This document shows positions 44,556-53,835 of a stretch of 64,000 bases of DNA, one piece after another. Position 1 is the stretch's first letter. The number at the start of each line of letters is the position of its first letter. Origin of the DNA: Paracoccus sp. TOH (GTDB lineage: Bacteria > Pseudomonadota > Alphaproteobacteria > Rhodobacterales > Rhodobacteraceae); assembly GCF_030388245.1 (NCBI RefSeq), contig NZ_CP098361.1, positions 929,001-993,000 on the forward strand. The letters are read 5' to 3'. The position numbers and the translations under genes were made by a program. Under the pieces are notes generated by a model that searched no databases, was not told the DNA's origin, and saw only the letters and a list, made by a program, of their open reading frames with translations.

Positions 44556-47366
44556 TCAGAACGTCCCGCCCAGCGGTCGCTCGGCCTTTTCGGCCCGTTC
44601 GGCGCCGTCCTTGATCGCCTGGCGCAGCTTCTTTTCCAGCGACTCGCGGCGGCCGGCCTGGTGCAGCTTCAGTCCGAACATGTCCTTGACATAGAAGGTG
44701 TCCACCACCTGCGCCCCGAAGGTGGCGATCACCGCGCTGGCGATCTGGATATGGTTGTCGGCCAGGGTCCGCGTCAGGTCGTAAAGCAGCCCGGGGCGGT
44801 CGCGGGTATCGACCTCGATGACGGTGTAGACGTCGCTGCCCTCGTTGTCGAAGGTGATATGGGTCGGGAAGCGGAAGGCGGCCTCGCGCTTCCTGGGCTT
44901 GTCGCGGCCGGCCAGCGCCTCGCGCGCGACGATCTCGCCCTTCAGGGTGCGCTGGATCATGGCGCGCAGCCGCGGCAGCCGGTCGGTGGCATAGGGATGG
45001 CCATCGGCATCCTGCAGCCAGAACACCGCCGTGGCGAAACCGTCCTTGGTGGTATAGGTGCGGGCATCGACGATATTCGCCCCGACCAGCGCCAGCGCCC
45101 CGGCCATGCGCGAGAAGATGCCGGGATGGTCGGCCAGCACGAAGGCGGCGCGGGTCGCGTCGCGGTCGGTGTCGGGATGCAGGTCGGTGCGGATCTCGTC
45201 ATCGCCCAGATCCTTCAGCATCTCGGCAAAGACGTAATGCGTGTCGGTCGGCAGGCCCGGCCAGTAGTTGTCGTAATGCCGGCCCAGTTCCGCCTTGATC
45301 GCCCGGGGCTCCCAGCCCTTGGCGGTCAGCAGGTGCCGCAGCGAGCGCTTGGCCTCGCCGGTGCGCTTGTCGCGGTTCAGCTCTTCAAGACCGTTCTCCA
45401 GCGCCGCCGTGGTTTCCTGGTGCAGCTTGCGCAGCAGCATCGACTTCCAGTTGTTCCAGGTGCCGGGGCCGACGCCGCGGATGTCGCAGACCGTCAGCAC
45501 CAGCAGCATGTCGAGCCGCCGGATCGTCTTCACCGCCTTGGCGAAGTCGCGCAGCGTGCGCGGATCGGCGATGTCGCGTTTCTGCGCCACGTCCGACATC
45601 AGCAGGTGGTTGCGGATCAGCCATTCGATGGTCTCGATCTCGTCCGCCGGCAGGCCGAAGCGGGTGCAGATGCGCCGCGCCAGCCGGGCGCCCAGGATCG
45701 AATGGTCCTCGGCCCGGCCCTTGCCGATGTCGTGCAGCAGCACGGCAAGGTAGATCACCCGCCGGTTCATCTTGCCCCGCATGATCTTGCTGACCACCGG
45801 CAGATCCTCGGCATCCTCGCCGCGCTCGATGGCGGCCAGGGCGGCGACGCATTGGATCAGGTGCTCGTCCACGGTGTAATGGTGATAGACGTTGAACTGC
45901 ATCATCGCCACCACCGGCGCGAATTCCGGGATGAAGGCCGCAAGCACCCCAAGCTCGTTCATCCGTCTGAGCGAGCGTTCCGGGTTGCCGTGCTTTAGCA
46001 GCAGGTCCAGAAAGAGCCGCACCGCCTCGGGGTCCGAGCGCATGCGGTCGTCGATCGTCTCGAGATTCGCCGCCACGGCGCGCATGGCGTCGGGATGGAT
46101 CAGGATGCCGGTGCGCAGCGCCTCCTCGAACAGCCGCAGGATGTTCAGCGGGTCGGACAGGAACTGCTTTTCGTCGACATAGGTCAGCCGGCCGCGATCC
46201 ACGCGGAACCCGGCGCGGACCCGGCGGCGGCGCTGGAACAGCAGGTTCATGATCGGCGCCTTGTAGAGGTGCCGCGCCTCCAGCGCGACCAGAAAGACGC
46301 GGGTCAGTTCGCCCACCTTGGTGGCATGCAGGAAATAGTCCTGCATGAAGATCTCGACCGCGCGGCGGCCTCCCAGGTCGCGATAGCCCATGCGCTTGGC
46401 CACCTCGACCTGCATGTCGAAGGTCAACTGGTCCTGCGGCCGGCCGGCGATCAGGTGCAGGTGGCAGCGCACCGCCCAAAGGAAATCCTCGGCCTGCCAG
46501 AAGGTCAGGTGCTCCTCGCGGGTGAAGAAGCCCAGATCGACCAGTTCCACGGCGCGGTCGACGCGATGGATGTATTTCGCGATCCAGTAGAGGGTCTGCA
46601 GGTCGCGCAACCCCCCCTTGCCCTCCTTGACATTGGGTTCCAGCACATAGCGCTGACCGCCTTGGCGGCGGTGGCGCTCGGCGCGTTCGGCGAGCTTCGC
46701 CTCGATGAATTCGGGGACGGTGTTGTCGAACAGATCGGCCCACAGCCGGTCGCGCAGGGTCTCGGCGGTGGCGGCATGGCCGCAGACCAGCCTGTGCTCC
46801 AGCAGGCTGGTGCGGATGGTGATGTCGCCGGCCCCCAGCCGCAGACAGTCATCGACCGAGCGCGTGGCCTGGCCGATCTTCATCTTCAGGTCCCAGAGCA
46901 TGTAGAGCATGGATTCCACCACGCTCTCGACCCAGCCCGAGATTTTCCACGGCGTCAGGAACAACAGGTCCACGTCGGATTGCGGCGCCATCTCGGCGCG
47001 GCCGTAGCCGCCGATGGCCAGCACCGCCAGCCGCTCGGCATCGGTGGGGGTGGTCACCGGATGCAGGATGGTGGTGGCGACGTGATGCACGGCGGCGACC
47101 GTGGCGTCGGTCAGGCTGGCGATGGCGCGCACCGTCTCGCGCGCCGCGCGGGGGTGGGACATGAAGCCCGCGGCGATGTCGGCCATGGCGGCGGCGCGGG
47201 CCGCGGCCAGGATTGCCACCGTCCGGGCGCGGATCTCGCGCGGCTCCGCGACGTCGGCCAGCGCCTCGGACAGCGCGGGCAGGAAGCTTTCAGGGCTGAA
47301 CAGCGAATGCGCCCCGGGCAGGGCCGGGGCGCTTTGCGGCAGGGCGTCGGTATCCTTGGCGCTCAA
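44556..47366 (-). CDS. glnD: [Protein-PII] uridylyltransferase / uridylyl-removing enzyme
   Basis: GlnD senses glutamine and modifies PII proteins. The 936-residue protein has the nucleotidyltransferase motif GGYGRAEMAPQSDVDLLFL, a helical GlnD-specific region (NVKEGKGGLRDLQTLYWIAK), an HD hydrolase domain (LLHDIGKGRAEDHS, about residue 548) and two C-terminal ACT domains. A TTG start at 47366, two bases after the preceding stop, is assumed; no ribosome binding site is seen, so translation may depend on coupling. It lies in the order lppC-type gene, glnD, murJ. Confidence 0.95.
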   Translation of the reverse strand: MSAKDTDALPQSAPALPGAHSLFSPESFLPALSEALADVAEPREIRARTVAILAAARAAAMADIAAGFMSHPRAARETVRAIASLTDATVAAVHHVATTILHPVTTPTDAERLAVLAIGGYGRAEMAPQSDVDLLFLTPWKISGWVESVVESMLYMLWDLKMKIGQATRSVDDCLRLGAGDITIRTSLLEHRLVCGHAATAETLRDRLWADLFDNTVPEFIEAKLAERAERHRRQGGQRYVLEPNVKEGKGGLRDLQTLYWIAKYIHRVDRAVELVDLGFFTREEHLTFWQAEDFLWAVRCHLHLIAGRPQDQLTFDMQVEVAKRMGYRDLGGRRAVEIFMQDYFLHATKVGELTRVFLVALEARHLYKAPIMNLLFQRRRRVRAGFRVDRGRLTYVDEKQFLSDPLNILRLFEEALRTGILIHPDAMRAVAANLETIDDRMRSDPEAVRLFLDLLLKHGNPERSLRRMNELGVLAAFIPEFAPVVAMMQFNVYHHYTVDEHLIQCVAALAAIERGEDAEDLPVVSKIMRGKMNRRVIYLAVLLHDIGKGRAEDHSILGARLARRICTRFGLPADEIETIEWLIRNHLLMSDVAQKRDIADPRTLRDFAKAVKTIRRLDMLLVLTVCDIRGVGPGTWNNWKSMLLRKLHQETTAALENGLEELNRDKRTGEAKRSLRHLLTAKGWEPRAIKAELGRHYDNYWPGLPTDTHYVFAEMLKDLGDDEIRTDLHPDTDRDATRAAFVLADHPGIFSRMAGALALVGANIVDARTYTTKDGFATAVFWLQDADGHPYATDRLPRLRAMIQRTLKGEIVAREALAGRDKPRKREAAFRFPTHITFDNEGSDVYTVIEVDTRDRPGLLYDLTRTLADNHIQIASAVIATFGAQVVDTFYVKDMFGLKLHQAGRRESLEKKLRQAIKDGAERAEKAERPLGGTF

Positions 47367-47368
47367 GA

Positions 47369-48571
47369 TCAGAAACCGAAGCCGCCGAAGCTGCGCGGTG
47401 CCGGATCCAGCACCACCACCTGATTGTTGCGCACGGTGGCCACAGCCAGCGCCCGCTCGTTGGTGCCGTCGCGCTTCAGGCGGAACGCGCCCGAGATCCC
47501 GGCGAAGCCCGAATTCTGCGTCAGCCCCGAGGTGGTCAGCGCATTGCGCTTGCCGGCGCGCACCAGGGCGGCGATGGCCGAGACGCCGTCATAGGCCAGC
47601 GAGCCCAGCTCATGCGGGGCCTCGCCATGGGCGGCGCGATAGCGCTGGTCGAACTGCGCCTTCATGGTGGTGTCGGGAATGGCGAACCAGCCGCCCTGCA
47701 CGCCGCGCAGCTGCAGCCGGGCCGAGGGCTGGTCCCAGCGCGTCAGCCCCATCATCTGCACCGTGGCCGAGCTGACGCCGGCCTTGACCAGCTGGTCGGT
47801 CAGATAGGGCAGCACCGCGCCCTGGTTCGCGGTCAGGAACACCGCATCGACATTGCCCGACAGCGCCGCCGAGGCGACGTTCGGCACGATGCCGTCGATG
47901 CCCTGCTTGGACAGCGGATGCACCGCCGTACCGGCCAGGGTGGCGCCGTTCTTCTGAACGGCGCGCTGGATGGCGCGGGCGCCGACCTGACCGGCGGCAT
48001 CGTCCTCGGCCACCATCAGGATGCGGCGCTTGCCGTTCCTGACGCCGTATTTCACCAGCCGGTCGGCGACATTGTCGAAGGTATTGCCCAGCACGAAGAC
48101 ATTGCCGCCGGCGATGTCGGTATTGTTCGAGAAGGACAGCACGTTCACGCCGCGCGGCGCCATGGCATTGCCGACGGCATTGGCGCTGTCGGCGAAAAGC
48201 GGGCCCAGGATGATCTTGGCGCCCTCGTCCGCGGCGCGGTTGGCCATGGCGACGGCGGCGCCGGGCTCGGAGCCGGCGTCATAGACCCGCAGGTCGATGG
48301 TCGCGCCGCGCGCATCGGCTGCCGCCATCTTGGCCGAATTGGCCAGCGACCGCGCCAGCCAGTCCAGATCCGCGCTGCCGGTGCCGCCCGGCACCAGAAG
48401 CGCCACCGGGACCGGCTGCGACGGGTCGATGTTCTGGCCGGTCTGCGGGCCCGAGGCCCCCATCTCGATGGGCTGGCAGGCGGCAAGCGTCACGGCGGCA
48501 AGGACAGCTCCGACGCGCGCCAGCGGACGGCGCAGGTCGAAGGCGCCGCGGATCGTTTTCAGGACGGTCAT
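47369..48571 (-). CDS. LppC/LpoA-like lipoprotein, penicillin-binding protein activator family
   Basis: The 400-residue product has a lipoprotein signal (VGAVLAAVTLAACQP, lipobox LAAC) and a periplasmic-binding-protein type I fold: VALLVPGGTGSADLDWLARSL, KIILGPLFADSANAV, RILMVAEDDAAGQ. The related E. coli LpoA activates PBP1A, while many alphaproteobacterial members resemble branched amino acid binding proteins. Adjacent murJ and the SPOR carboxypeptidase in the window make a wall role plausible. The start at 48571 is chosen because the signal peptide begins there. Confidence 0.85.
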   Translation of the reverse strand: MTVLKTIRGAFDLRRPLARVGAVLAAVTLAACQPIEMGASGPQTGQNIDPSQPVPVALLVPGGTGSADLDWLARSLANSAKMAAADARGATIDLRVYDAGSEPGAAVAMANRAADEGAKIILGPLFADSANAVGNAMAPRGVNVLSFSNNTDIAGGNVFVLGNTFDNVADRLVKYGVRNGKRRILMVAEDDAAGQVGARAIQRAVQKNGATLAGTAVHPLSKQGIDGIVPNVASAALSGNVDAVFLTANQGAVLPYLTDQLVKAGVSSATVQMMGLTRWDQPSARLQLRGVQGGWFAIPDTTMKAQFDQRYRAAHGEAPHELGSLAYDGVSAIAALVRAGKRNALTTSGLTQNSGFAGISGAFRLKRDGTNERALAVATVRNNQVVVLDPAPRSFGGFGF

Positions 48572-48674
48572 GGCGTGATTCCCTGTTGGATCGAGGCTGG
48601 GGGTTTGATGAGGGCAGGTTATTGGCATATTCCGGACATGGCAACTTGCCCCGGCAGAGAGAAAGGGATCCGCG

Positions 48675-49583
48675 ATGGAGGATGGCGCCAGCACAACCGG
48701 GACGGGCGCACGACCGGTTTCCCTGACCGTCTCGGCCGTCCCGCCCGAGCCGGGTCTCTACCTGGTCGCGACCCCGATCGGGGCGGCGCGCGACATCACG
48801 CTCCGGGCGCTCGACGTGCTGAACACGGCCGATATGCTGGCCGCCGAGGATACCCGCAACCTCCGGCACCTGCTGGATATTCACGGCATTCCGGTCCGGG
48901 GCCGGCGCCTCGTCGCCTATCACGACCACAATGCCGACCGGGCGCGGCCGGCGATCCTTGCGGCGCTGGGCGAGGGGAAATCGGTGGCCTATGCCTCGGA
49001 TGCCGGCACGCCGCTGGTCGCCGATCCCGGCTACCGGCTTGCGCGGGATGCTGCCGAGGCAGGATTTGTCGTCAGGGCGCTGCCCGGACCTTCGGCGGCG
49101 CTGGCGGCGCTGTCGGTCTCGGGCCTGCCCAGCGACCGTTTCCTGTTCGTGGGCTTTCCGCCGGCAGCGGCAGGCGCGCGTCGAAAATGGATCGCGAGCT
49201 GGCAAAAGATCGATGCGACGGTGATCGTCTTCGAAAGCCCAAGACGCGTTAAGCAATTGTTGGAAAACCTGTGCGAGAGTGAGGCGAATCGGACTACGGT
49301 GATCTGCAGGGAGCTGACGAAGAAATTCGAAGAGGTGATGCGGGGCAGTGCGGCCGAGCTGGCCGAAAGAATCCCTGAGGAAGGATTGCGTGGCGAGGTT
49401 GTGATGCTGTTCGGGCGTCCCGAACCCGTTGTCGCGGACGAGGGCAGCTTGCGTGCGGCGCTGGAAGGGTTGCTGGGCGCATTGCCCGTGAAGGCGGCGG
49501 CGGCAGAGGTCGCCGCGCGGTTCGGTTTGCCCCGGCGCGAGGTCTATGCGCTGGCGGTCGAGATGAAGAGGGAACGGGAATGA
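48675..49583 (+). CDS. rsmI: 16S rRNA (cytidine-2'-O) methyltransferase RsmI
   Basis: RsmI methylates the ribose of C1402 in 16S rRNA. The 302-residue protein has the tetrapyrrole-methylase fold: LYLVATPIGAARDITLRALDVL, AEDTRNLRHLL, YASDAGTPLVADPGYRL, ALPGPSAALAALSVSGLP. AAGGGA precedes the ATG. Divergent from the LppC-type gene, it overlaps yraN by ATGA, an order (lppC / rsmI-yraN) widely conserved in proteobacteria. gshB follows. Confidence 0.96.
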   Translation: MEDGASTTGTGARPVSLTVSAVPPEPGLYLVATPIGAARDITLRALDVLNTADMLAAEDTRNLRHLLDIHGIPVRGRRLVAYHDHNADRARPAILAALGEGKSVAYASDAGTPLVADPGYRLARDAAEAGFVVRALPGPSAALAALSVSGLPSDRFLFVGFPPAAAGARRKWIASWQKIDATVIVFESPRRVKQLLENLCESEANRTTVICRELTKKFEEVMRGSAAELAERIPEEGLRGEVVMLFGRPEPVVADEGSLRAALEGLLGALPVKAAAAEVAARFGLPRREVYALAVEMKRERE

Positions 49584-49993
49584 AGTTCGAAAGAATCTCC
49601 GAGGGAACCCCTGTCTCGGCCACGGGCATCCGGGCACGACGCGGGGCCGTCGCCTGGTCGGCTGGCCGGTTCGCCGAGGAATCGGTGGCGCGGGAATATC
49701 GCCGGCGCGGCTATGAAGTTCTGGCCGAGCGCTGGCACGGCCGGGGCGGCGAAATCGACCTCATCCTGCGCAAGGACGAGGAATATGCCTTTGTCGAGGT
49801 CAAGACATCGCGTTGTCATGCCCGCGCGGCCGAGCGGATCAGCGGCCGGCAGATCGCCCGGATCTGCCAGGCTGCGCTGGAATATTGCGGGCGCCTGCCG
49901 GCCGGGCTGCTGACCGTGATGCGGTTCGATGCCGCACTGGTCGATCAACTCGGCCGGGTCGAGATCATCGAGAATGCCTTTGGCATGAACTGA
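49580..49993 (+). CDS. YraN-family (UPF0102) endonuclease-like protein
   Basis: The 137-residue protein has the restriction-endonuclease-like core [39 protein letters not shown] then FVEVKTSR. The E-x-D...E-x-K pattern of the PD-(D/E)XK nucleases is complete. The cellular role is not settled. It overlaps the rsmI stop (ATGA), so it is coupled to rsmI. Confidence 0.92.
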   Translation: MKFERISEGTPVSATGIRARRGAVAWSAGRFAEESVAREYRRRGYEVLAERWHGRGGEIDLILRKDEEYAFVEVKTSRCHARAAERISGRQIARICQAALEYCGRLPAGLLTVMRFDAALVDQLGRVEIIENAFGMN

Positions 49994-50061
49994 CCGCGGC
50001 GGCTTGCAAACCCGGCCCGCGCGCGCGACAAGATCGCTCGAAACAGGCTGGGGATGATGAC

Positions 50062-51012
50062 ATGAGTCTTTATGTGGCCCTGCAGATGGACCCGATCGAG
50101 CAGGTCTCGATCGACGGTGACAGCACTTTCCGGCTGGGGCTGGAGGCCGAGGCCCGCGGCCACAGGCTGTTCCAGTACACCGCCGACCGGCTGAGCTATT
50201 GCGAGGGAAGGGTCACGGCCCGCGGCCGTCCCGTTGCGTTGCGGCGCGAGCAGGGCAACCATGTGACGTTCGGCGACTGGGCCGAGGTCGACCTGTCGGA
50301 ATTCGACGTGGTCTGGCTGCGGCAGGATCCGCCCTTCGACATGGGTTACATCACCACCACGCATTTGCTGGAGCGGGTGCATCCTGCGACCTATGTGGTC
50401 AACGATCCGTTCTGGGTACGCAACAGCCCGGAGAAGCTTCTGGTGCTGGATTTCCCCGAGCTGACGCCGCCGACGCTGATCACCCGCGATCTGGCACAAA
50501 TCCGCGCCTTTCGAGAGCGGCATGGCGATTTCATCCTCAAGCCGCTTTACGGCAATGGCGGGGTCGGCATCTTTCACATGCGGCCCGACGATCCGAACCT
50601 GTCCTCGCTGGTCGAGACCTTTCTTGCCAACAGTCGCGAGCCGATCATCGCGCAGAAATACCTGCCCGCGGTGGTCAGGGGCGACAAGCGCATCATTCTG
50701 GTCGATGGCGAGCCCGTCGGCGCCATCAACCGTGTGCCGGCGGCGGGCGAGGCGCGCTCTAATATGCATGTCGGCGGGCGGCCGGAGAAGATCGGCCTCA
50801 CCGAGCGCGAATACGAGATCTGCGCCCGCATCGGCCCGGTTCTGCGCGAAAAGGGGCTGCTGTTCACCGGTATCGACGTGATCGACGGCTGGCTGACCGA
50901 GATCAATGTCACCTCGCCCACCGGCATCCAGGAACTCGAGCGGTTCGATGGCATCAACGCAGCGGCGCTGATCTGGGAGGCGATCGAGCGGCGGTTGGCT
51001 GAGCGAGGCTGA
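50062..51012 (+). CDS. gshB: Glutathione synthase
   Basis: GshB ligates glycine to gamma-glutamylcysteine. The 316-residue ATP-grasp enzyme starts [20 protein letters not shown] and has the motifs [59 protein letters not shown] and [13 protein letters not shown], all standard for the bacterial type. The ribosome binding site is weak (CTGGGGATG). It ends the rsmI-yraN-gshB run and is followed by a long gene-free stretch. Confidence 0.96.
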   Translation: MSLYVALQMDPIEQVSIDGDSTFRLGLEAEARGHRLFQYTADRLSYCEGRVTARGRPVALRREQGNHVTFGDWAEVDLSEFDVVWLRQDPPFDMGYITTTHLLERVHPATYVVNDPFWVRNSPEKLLVLDFPELTPPTLITRDLAQIRAFRERHGDFILKPLYGNGGVGIFHMRPDDPNLSSLVETFLANSREPIIAQKYLPAVVRGDKRIILVDGEPVGAINRVPAAGEARSNMHVGGRPEKIGLTEREYEICARIGPVLREKGLLFTGIDVIDGWLTEINVTSPTGIQELERFDGINAAALIWEAIERRLAERG

Positions 51013-52186
51013 CGGCCGGGTTCGTCCGGACCGACACACGGCGTGCGGCGGACAGGACTATCGGGCAGGTGAAGTCTCGATTGCGAATGGTTCCGTGGCT
51101 GGACGTCGTCTTGCAGCATTCCCAGCACCCTGCGGGGGCGCTGATATTTGCCGGTTGAAGGATGGCGAGCCTGCAGCACCGGTTGGCAATATGCGGGTGC
51201 GGATCAGAGCCGGGCTGTCAGATCATCCGGAAATGGCGGCCGGTTTCGCACCGGTGGCGACATCCGGTCCGTATCGCGGTGCTTCCGGCATTTTGCACAA
51301 CGAAGGAGACCGCACCCGGTTCGCCGGAGGCTGATTGACGCTGGTTCCGCGACCATGGCGCCGGTTTCCGTCGAGGTGGGTTTCGATTGGCGGGATGTCC
51401 CGATCGCTCGAGCAGACGGCCGCTGTTGAACCCACCCGCCTCTTCCGGCGTGCGGTGCTTCACCGCGATGACCCTGCGCCACGTCCCGCGCGCGGGGCGA
51501 CCTCGGCCTTGGACGCGGACGTTCGTCGGCCAAGGCTTTGTGATCGCTGTTGTCGGCGCTGCCGACTGGGGACTCGATGCTCGCTGCGGGCAGGCGTTCG
51601 GTGCATATCGACAGATGCTGTCTGATGCGACAGCCTTTGGTGCCCATGCCCATGCCCATGCCCATGCTCTTGCCCGGTCGGCGGTGAACCGCCTCTTTAG
51701 GGCATCGGGCGCAAAGCCGGCATGTGCCGAGGTGCCGGCATGGCGGCCGGCAATCGTCCGGGCATCGGCGGCGATGACGGGCCAGAACCGGCCCGCCACA
51801 GGTTCGAGGGCTGCCTCCGGACGGGCAGGGAACCTTCCGAGTTTCGACAGGTGAAGCCGCTGCATGAGTCGCGTCGATGACCGGCTTCATCACCTCGACC
51901 GGCGGCCGAGCCTCGCCATGGCAAGGTCGATCCCCGCACGCCGTTGGCGCAAGGGGCGTGATCGAGGTCGGCGCCGCGCGAAGACTCTCGTTTCCCTGGC
52001 GCTGTTCTGGGCTCTCATGAAGGCATCCTGCGCAGGGATCTGGGTTCCGCGCCCCTCCGCAGGCGCGGGAAGCCGTCGAGCTCCAGCGCAAGGCGGCCAT
52101 AACGCCGGCAAGGCAAGACGTCGCCTGAACCCAGCCCAAAGACGCGCGGCCTCTGACCTGCCGCCGACGCACCGGCGGGCACGCCC
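51013..52186. other. 1.2 kb gene-free region between gshB and comM
   Basis: I find no gene that I can support here in a genome where gaps are normally under 150 bases. The open frames on both strands are rich in R, P, A and S and show no domain. A four-copy CCCATG repeat (51643-51666) lies inside. It could be a decayed gene or element, a long 3' UTR or a regulatory RNA locus. No inverted-repeat ends or transposase motifs are visible. Confidence 0.5.
51643..51666. repeat. CCCATG hexanucleotide tandem repeat, four copies
   Basis: Four perfect CCCATG units in noncoding DNA, flanked by near copies (CTCTTG after). Confidence 0.9.
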
Positions 52187-53701
52187 TCAATCCGGCCGGC
52201 CGAAGGGCAAGCGGTAGGACAGCGCCTCGGCCAGGTGCGGCTGGCGGATGACCGGGGAGCCGTCCAGGTCGGCGATGGTACGGGCGCTGCGCAGGATGCG
52301 GTGATAGCCGCGCGGTGTCAGGCCCAGCCGCTCGGCCGCCAGCACCAGCAGCGTCCGGCATTCGCTGTCGAGCGGCGCGATCTCCTCGAGCAGCCGGCCC
52401 GAGGCGTCGGCATTCACCCGTGCCGCCGGGTGGCCGGCGAAGCGCCGGGCCTGCACGGCGCGCGCCTCGGCGACGCGGGCCGCAACGCTGGCCGAGCTTT
52501 CGCCGGTCGCCGGCAGGCCCAGATCCTCGATGGCGACCTGCGGCACCTCGATGCGCAGGTCGAAGCGGTCCATCATCGGCCCCGAGATCCGCCCCAGGTA
52601 GTCGGACCCGCAGCGCGGCGCCTTGGAACAGGCACGGGCGGCGTCGGCGATCTCGCCGCAGCGGCAGGGATTGGCGGCGGCAACCAGCAGGAAACGCGCC
52701 GGGTAGCGGATATGGGCGTTGGCGCGCGAGACATGGATCTCGCCCGTCTCGATGGGTTCGCGCAGGGCGTCGATGACCCGGCGCTCGAATTCCGGCAGTT
52801 CGTCGAGGAAGAGCACGCCGTTATGCGCGAGGCTCGCCTGGCCGGGCCGGGCGTTGCGGCCGCCGCCGACCATCGCCGCCATCGAGGCGGTGTGATGCGG
52901 CTGGCGGAAGGGAGCCATGCGCGAGATGCCGCCCTCGGCCAAGAGCCCGGCGACGGAATGGATGATCGAGGTCTCCAGCGCCTCGGGCGGGGTCAGCGGC
53001 GGCAGGATGCCGGGCAGGCGGGTCGCCAGCATCGACTTGCTGGCGCCGGGCGGGCCGACCATCAGCAGGTGATGCCGGCCGGCGGCGGCGATTTCCAGCG
53101 CGCGGCGGGCGCGTTCCTGGCCCTTGACCTCGGAAAGGTCGGCCTCGAACACGGTTTCGGCCAGTTCGCCTGGCGCGGCGCGGGCCAGGGGCGCGCGGTC
53201 GGTCAGGTGGTCGACCGCCTCGCGCAGGGTGCGCGGCGCAAAGACCGGCACCGCGCCGACCCAGGCCGCCTCGGCCCCGCAGGCGCGCGGCACCAGCAAC
53301 GCCCGGCCGTCCTCGGCGGCGGCCATGGCGGCGGGCAGGGCGCCTGCCACCGGCGAGAGCCGGCCGTCCAGCGCCAGTTCTCCCAGCGCCACCACCCGCT
53401 CCAGCGCCTCGGCCGGCACGATCTCCAGCGCGGCCAGCACGGCAAGCGCGATGGGCAGATCGAAATGCGAGCCCTCCTTGGGCAGATCGGCTGGGGACAT
53501 GTTCACCGTCACCCGCCGCGACGGCATGGCGATGGAAAGCGCCCCGAAGGCGGCCTTGACTCGTTCGCGCGCTTCGCTGACCGACTTGTCGGGCAGGCCG
53601 ACGATGCCGAATCCCGGCAGGCCCGGCGAGACCGAACATTGCACCTCGACCAGCCGCGCCTCGACCCCGTCGAAGGCCACGGTATAGGCAATCGCCGCCA
53701 T
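52187..53701 (-). CDS. comM: ComM/YifB-family Mg-chelatase-like AAA+ ATPase
   Basis: ComM is a hexameric helicase that promotes branch migration during natural transformation. The 504-residue protein has the N-terminal Lon-like domain (SPGLPGFGIVGLPDKSVSEARERV), the ATPase domain with GPPGASKS (216-223), Walker B GVLFLDELPEF, the zinc-type cysteines CRCG...CSKAPRCG, and the C-terminal RGYHRILRSARTIADL. The Walker A motif has serine where glycine is expected before the lysine. A CtrA box lies 46 bases upstream of the start at 53701. Confidence 0.93.
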   Translation of the reverse strand: MAAIAYTVAFDGVEARLVEVQCSVSPGLPGFGIVGLPDKSVSEARERVKAAFGALSIAMPSRRVTVNMSPADLPKEGSHFDLPIALAVLAALEIVPAEALERVVALGELALDGRLSPVAGALPAAMAAAEDGRALLVPRACGAEAAWVGAVPVFAPRTLREAVDHLTDRAPLARAAPGELAETVFEADLSEVKGQERARRALEIAAAGRHHLLMVGPPGASKSMLATRLPGILPPLTPPEALETSIIHSVAGLLAEGGISRMAPFRQPHHTASMAAMVGGGRNARPGQASLAHNGVLFLDELPEFERRVIDALREPIETGEIHVSRANAHIRYPARFLLVAAANPCRCGEIADAARACSKAPRCGSDYLGRISGPMMDRFDLRIEVPQVAIEDLGLPATGESSASVAARVAEARAVQARRFAGHPAARVNADASGRLLEEIAPLDSECRTLLVLAAERLGLTPRGYHRILRSARTIADLDGSPVIRQPHLAEALSYRLPFGRPD

Positions 53702-53746
53702 CACCTCTCTCCACGTCACACCGGGTTCTGGTTAACCCGCGGTTGC

Positions 53747-53762
53747 TTAAAGATCGGTTAAC
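53747..53762. promoter_or_regulatory. CtrA binding site between comM and coaBC
   Basis: TTAAAGATCGGTTAAC matches the full CtrA consensus TTAA-N7-TTAAC. A further TTAACC lies at 53732-53737 in GGTTAACC. The site is 46 bases from the comM start and 73 from the coaBC start, in GC-rich DNA where TTAA is rare. Confidence 0.7.
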
Positions 53763-53835
53763 GGGTGCAGCTTGCTTGTTCCGCGGCCCGCTTCCGCCTA
53801 TGTGCAGGACGAGCGTCACGGCAGAGGAAGCGACC

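Noticed and set aside
51204..52361. Minus-strand frame of 385 codons in the gshB-comM gap
   Set aside because: Arginine/proline-rich, with a repeat-derived MGMGMGMG run, overlaps the end of comM, and has no recognisable motif or ribosome binding site.
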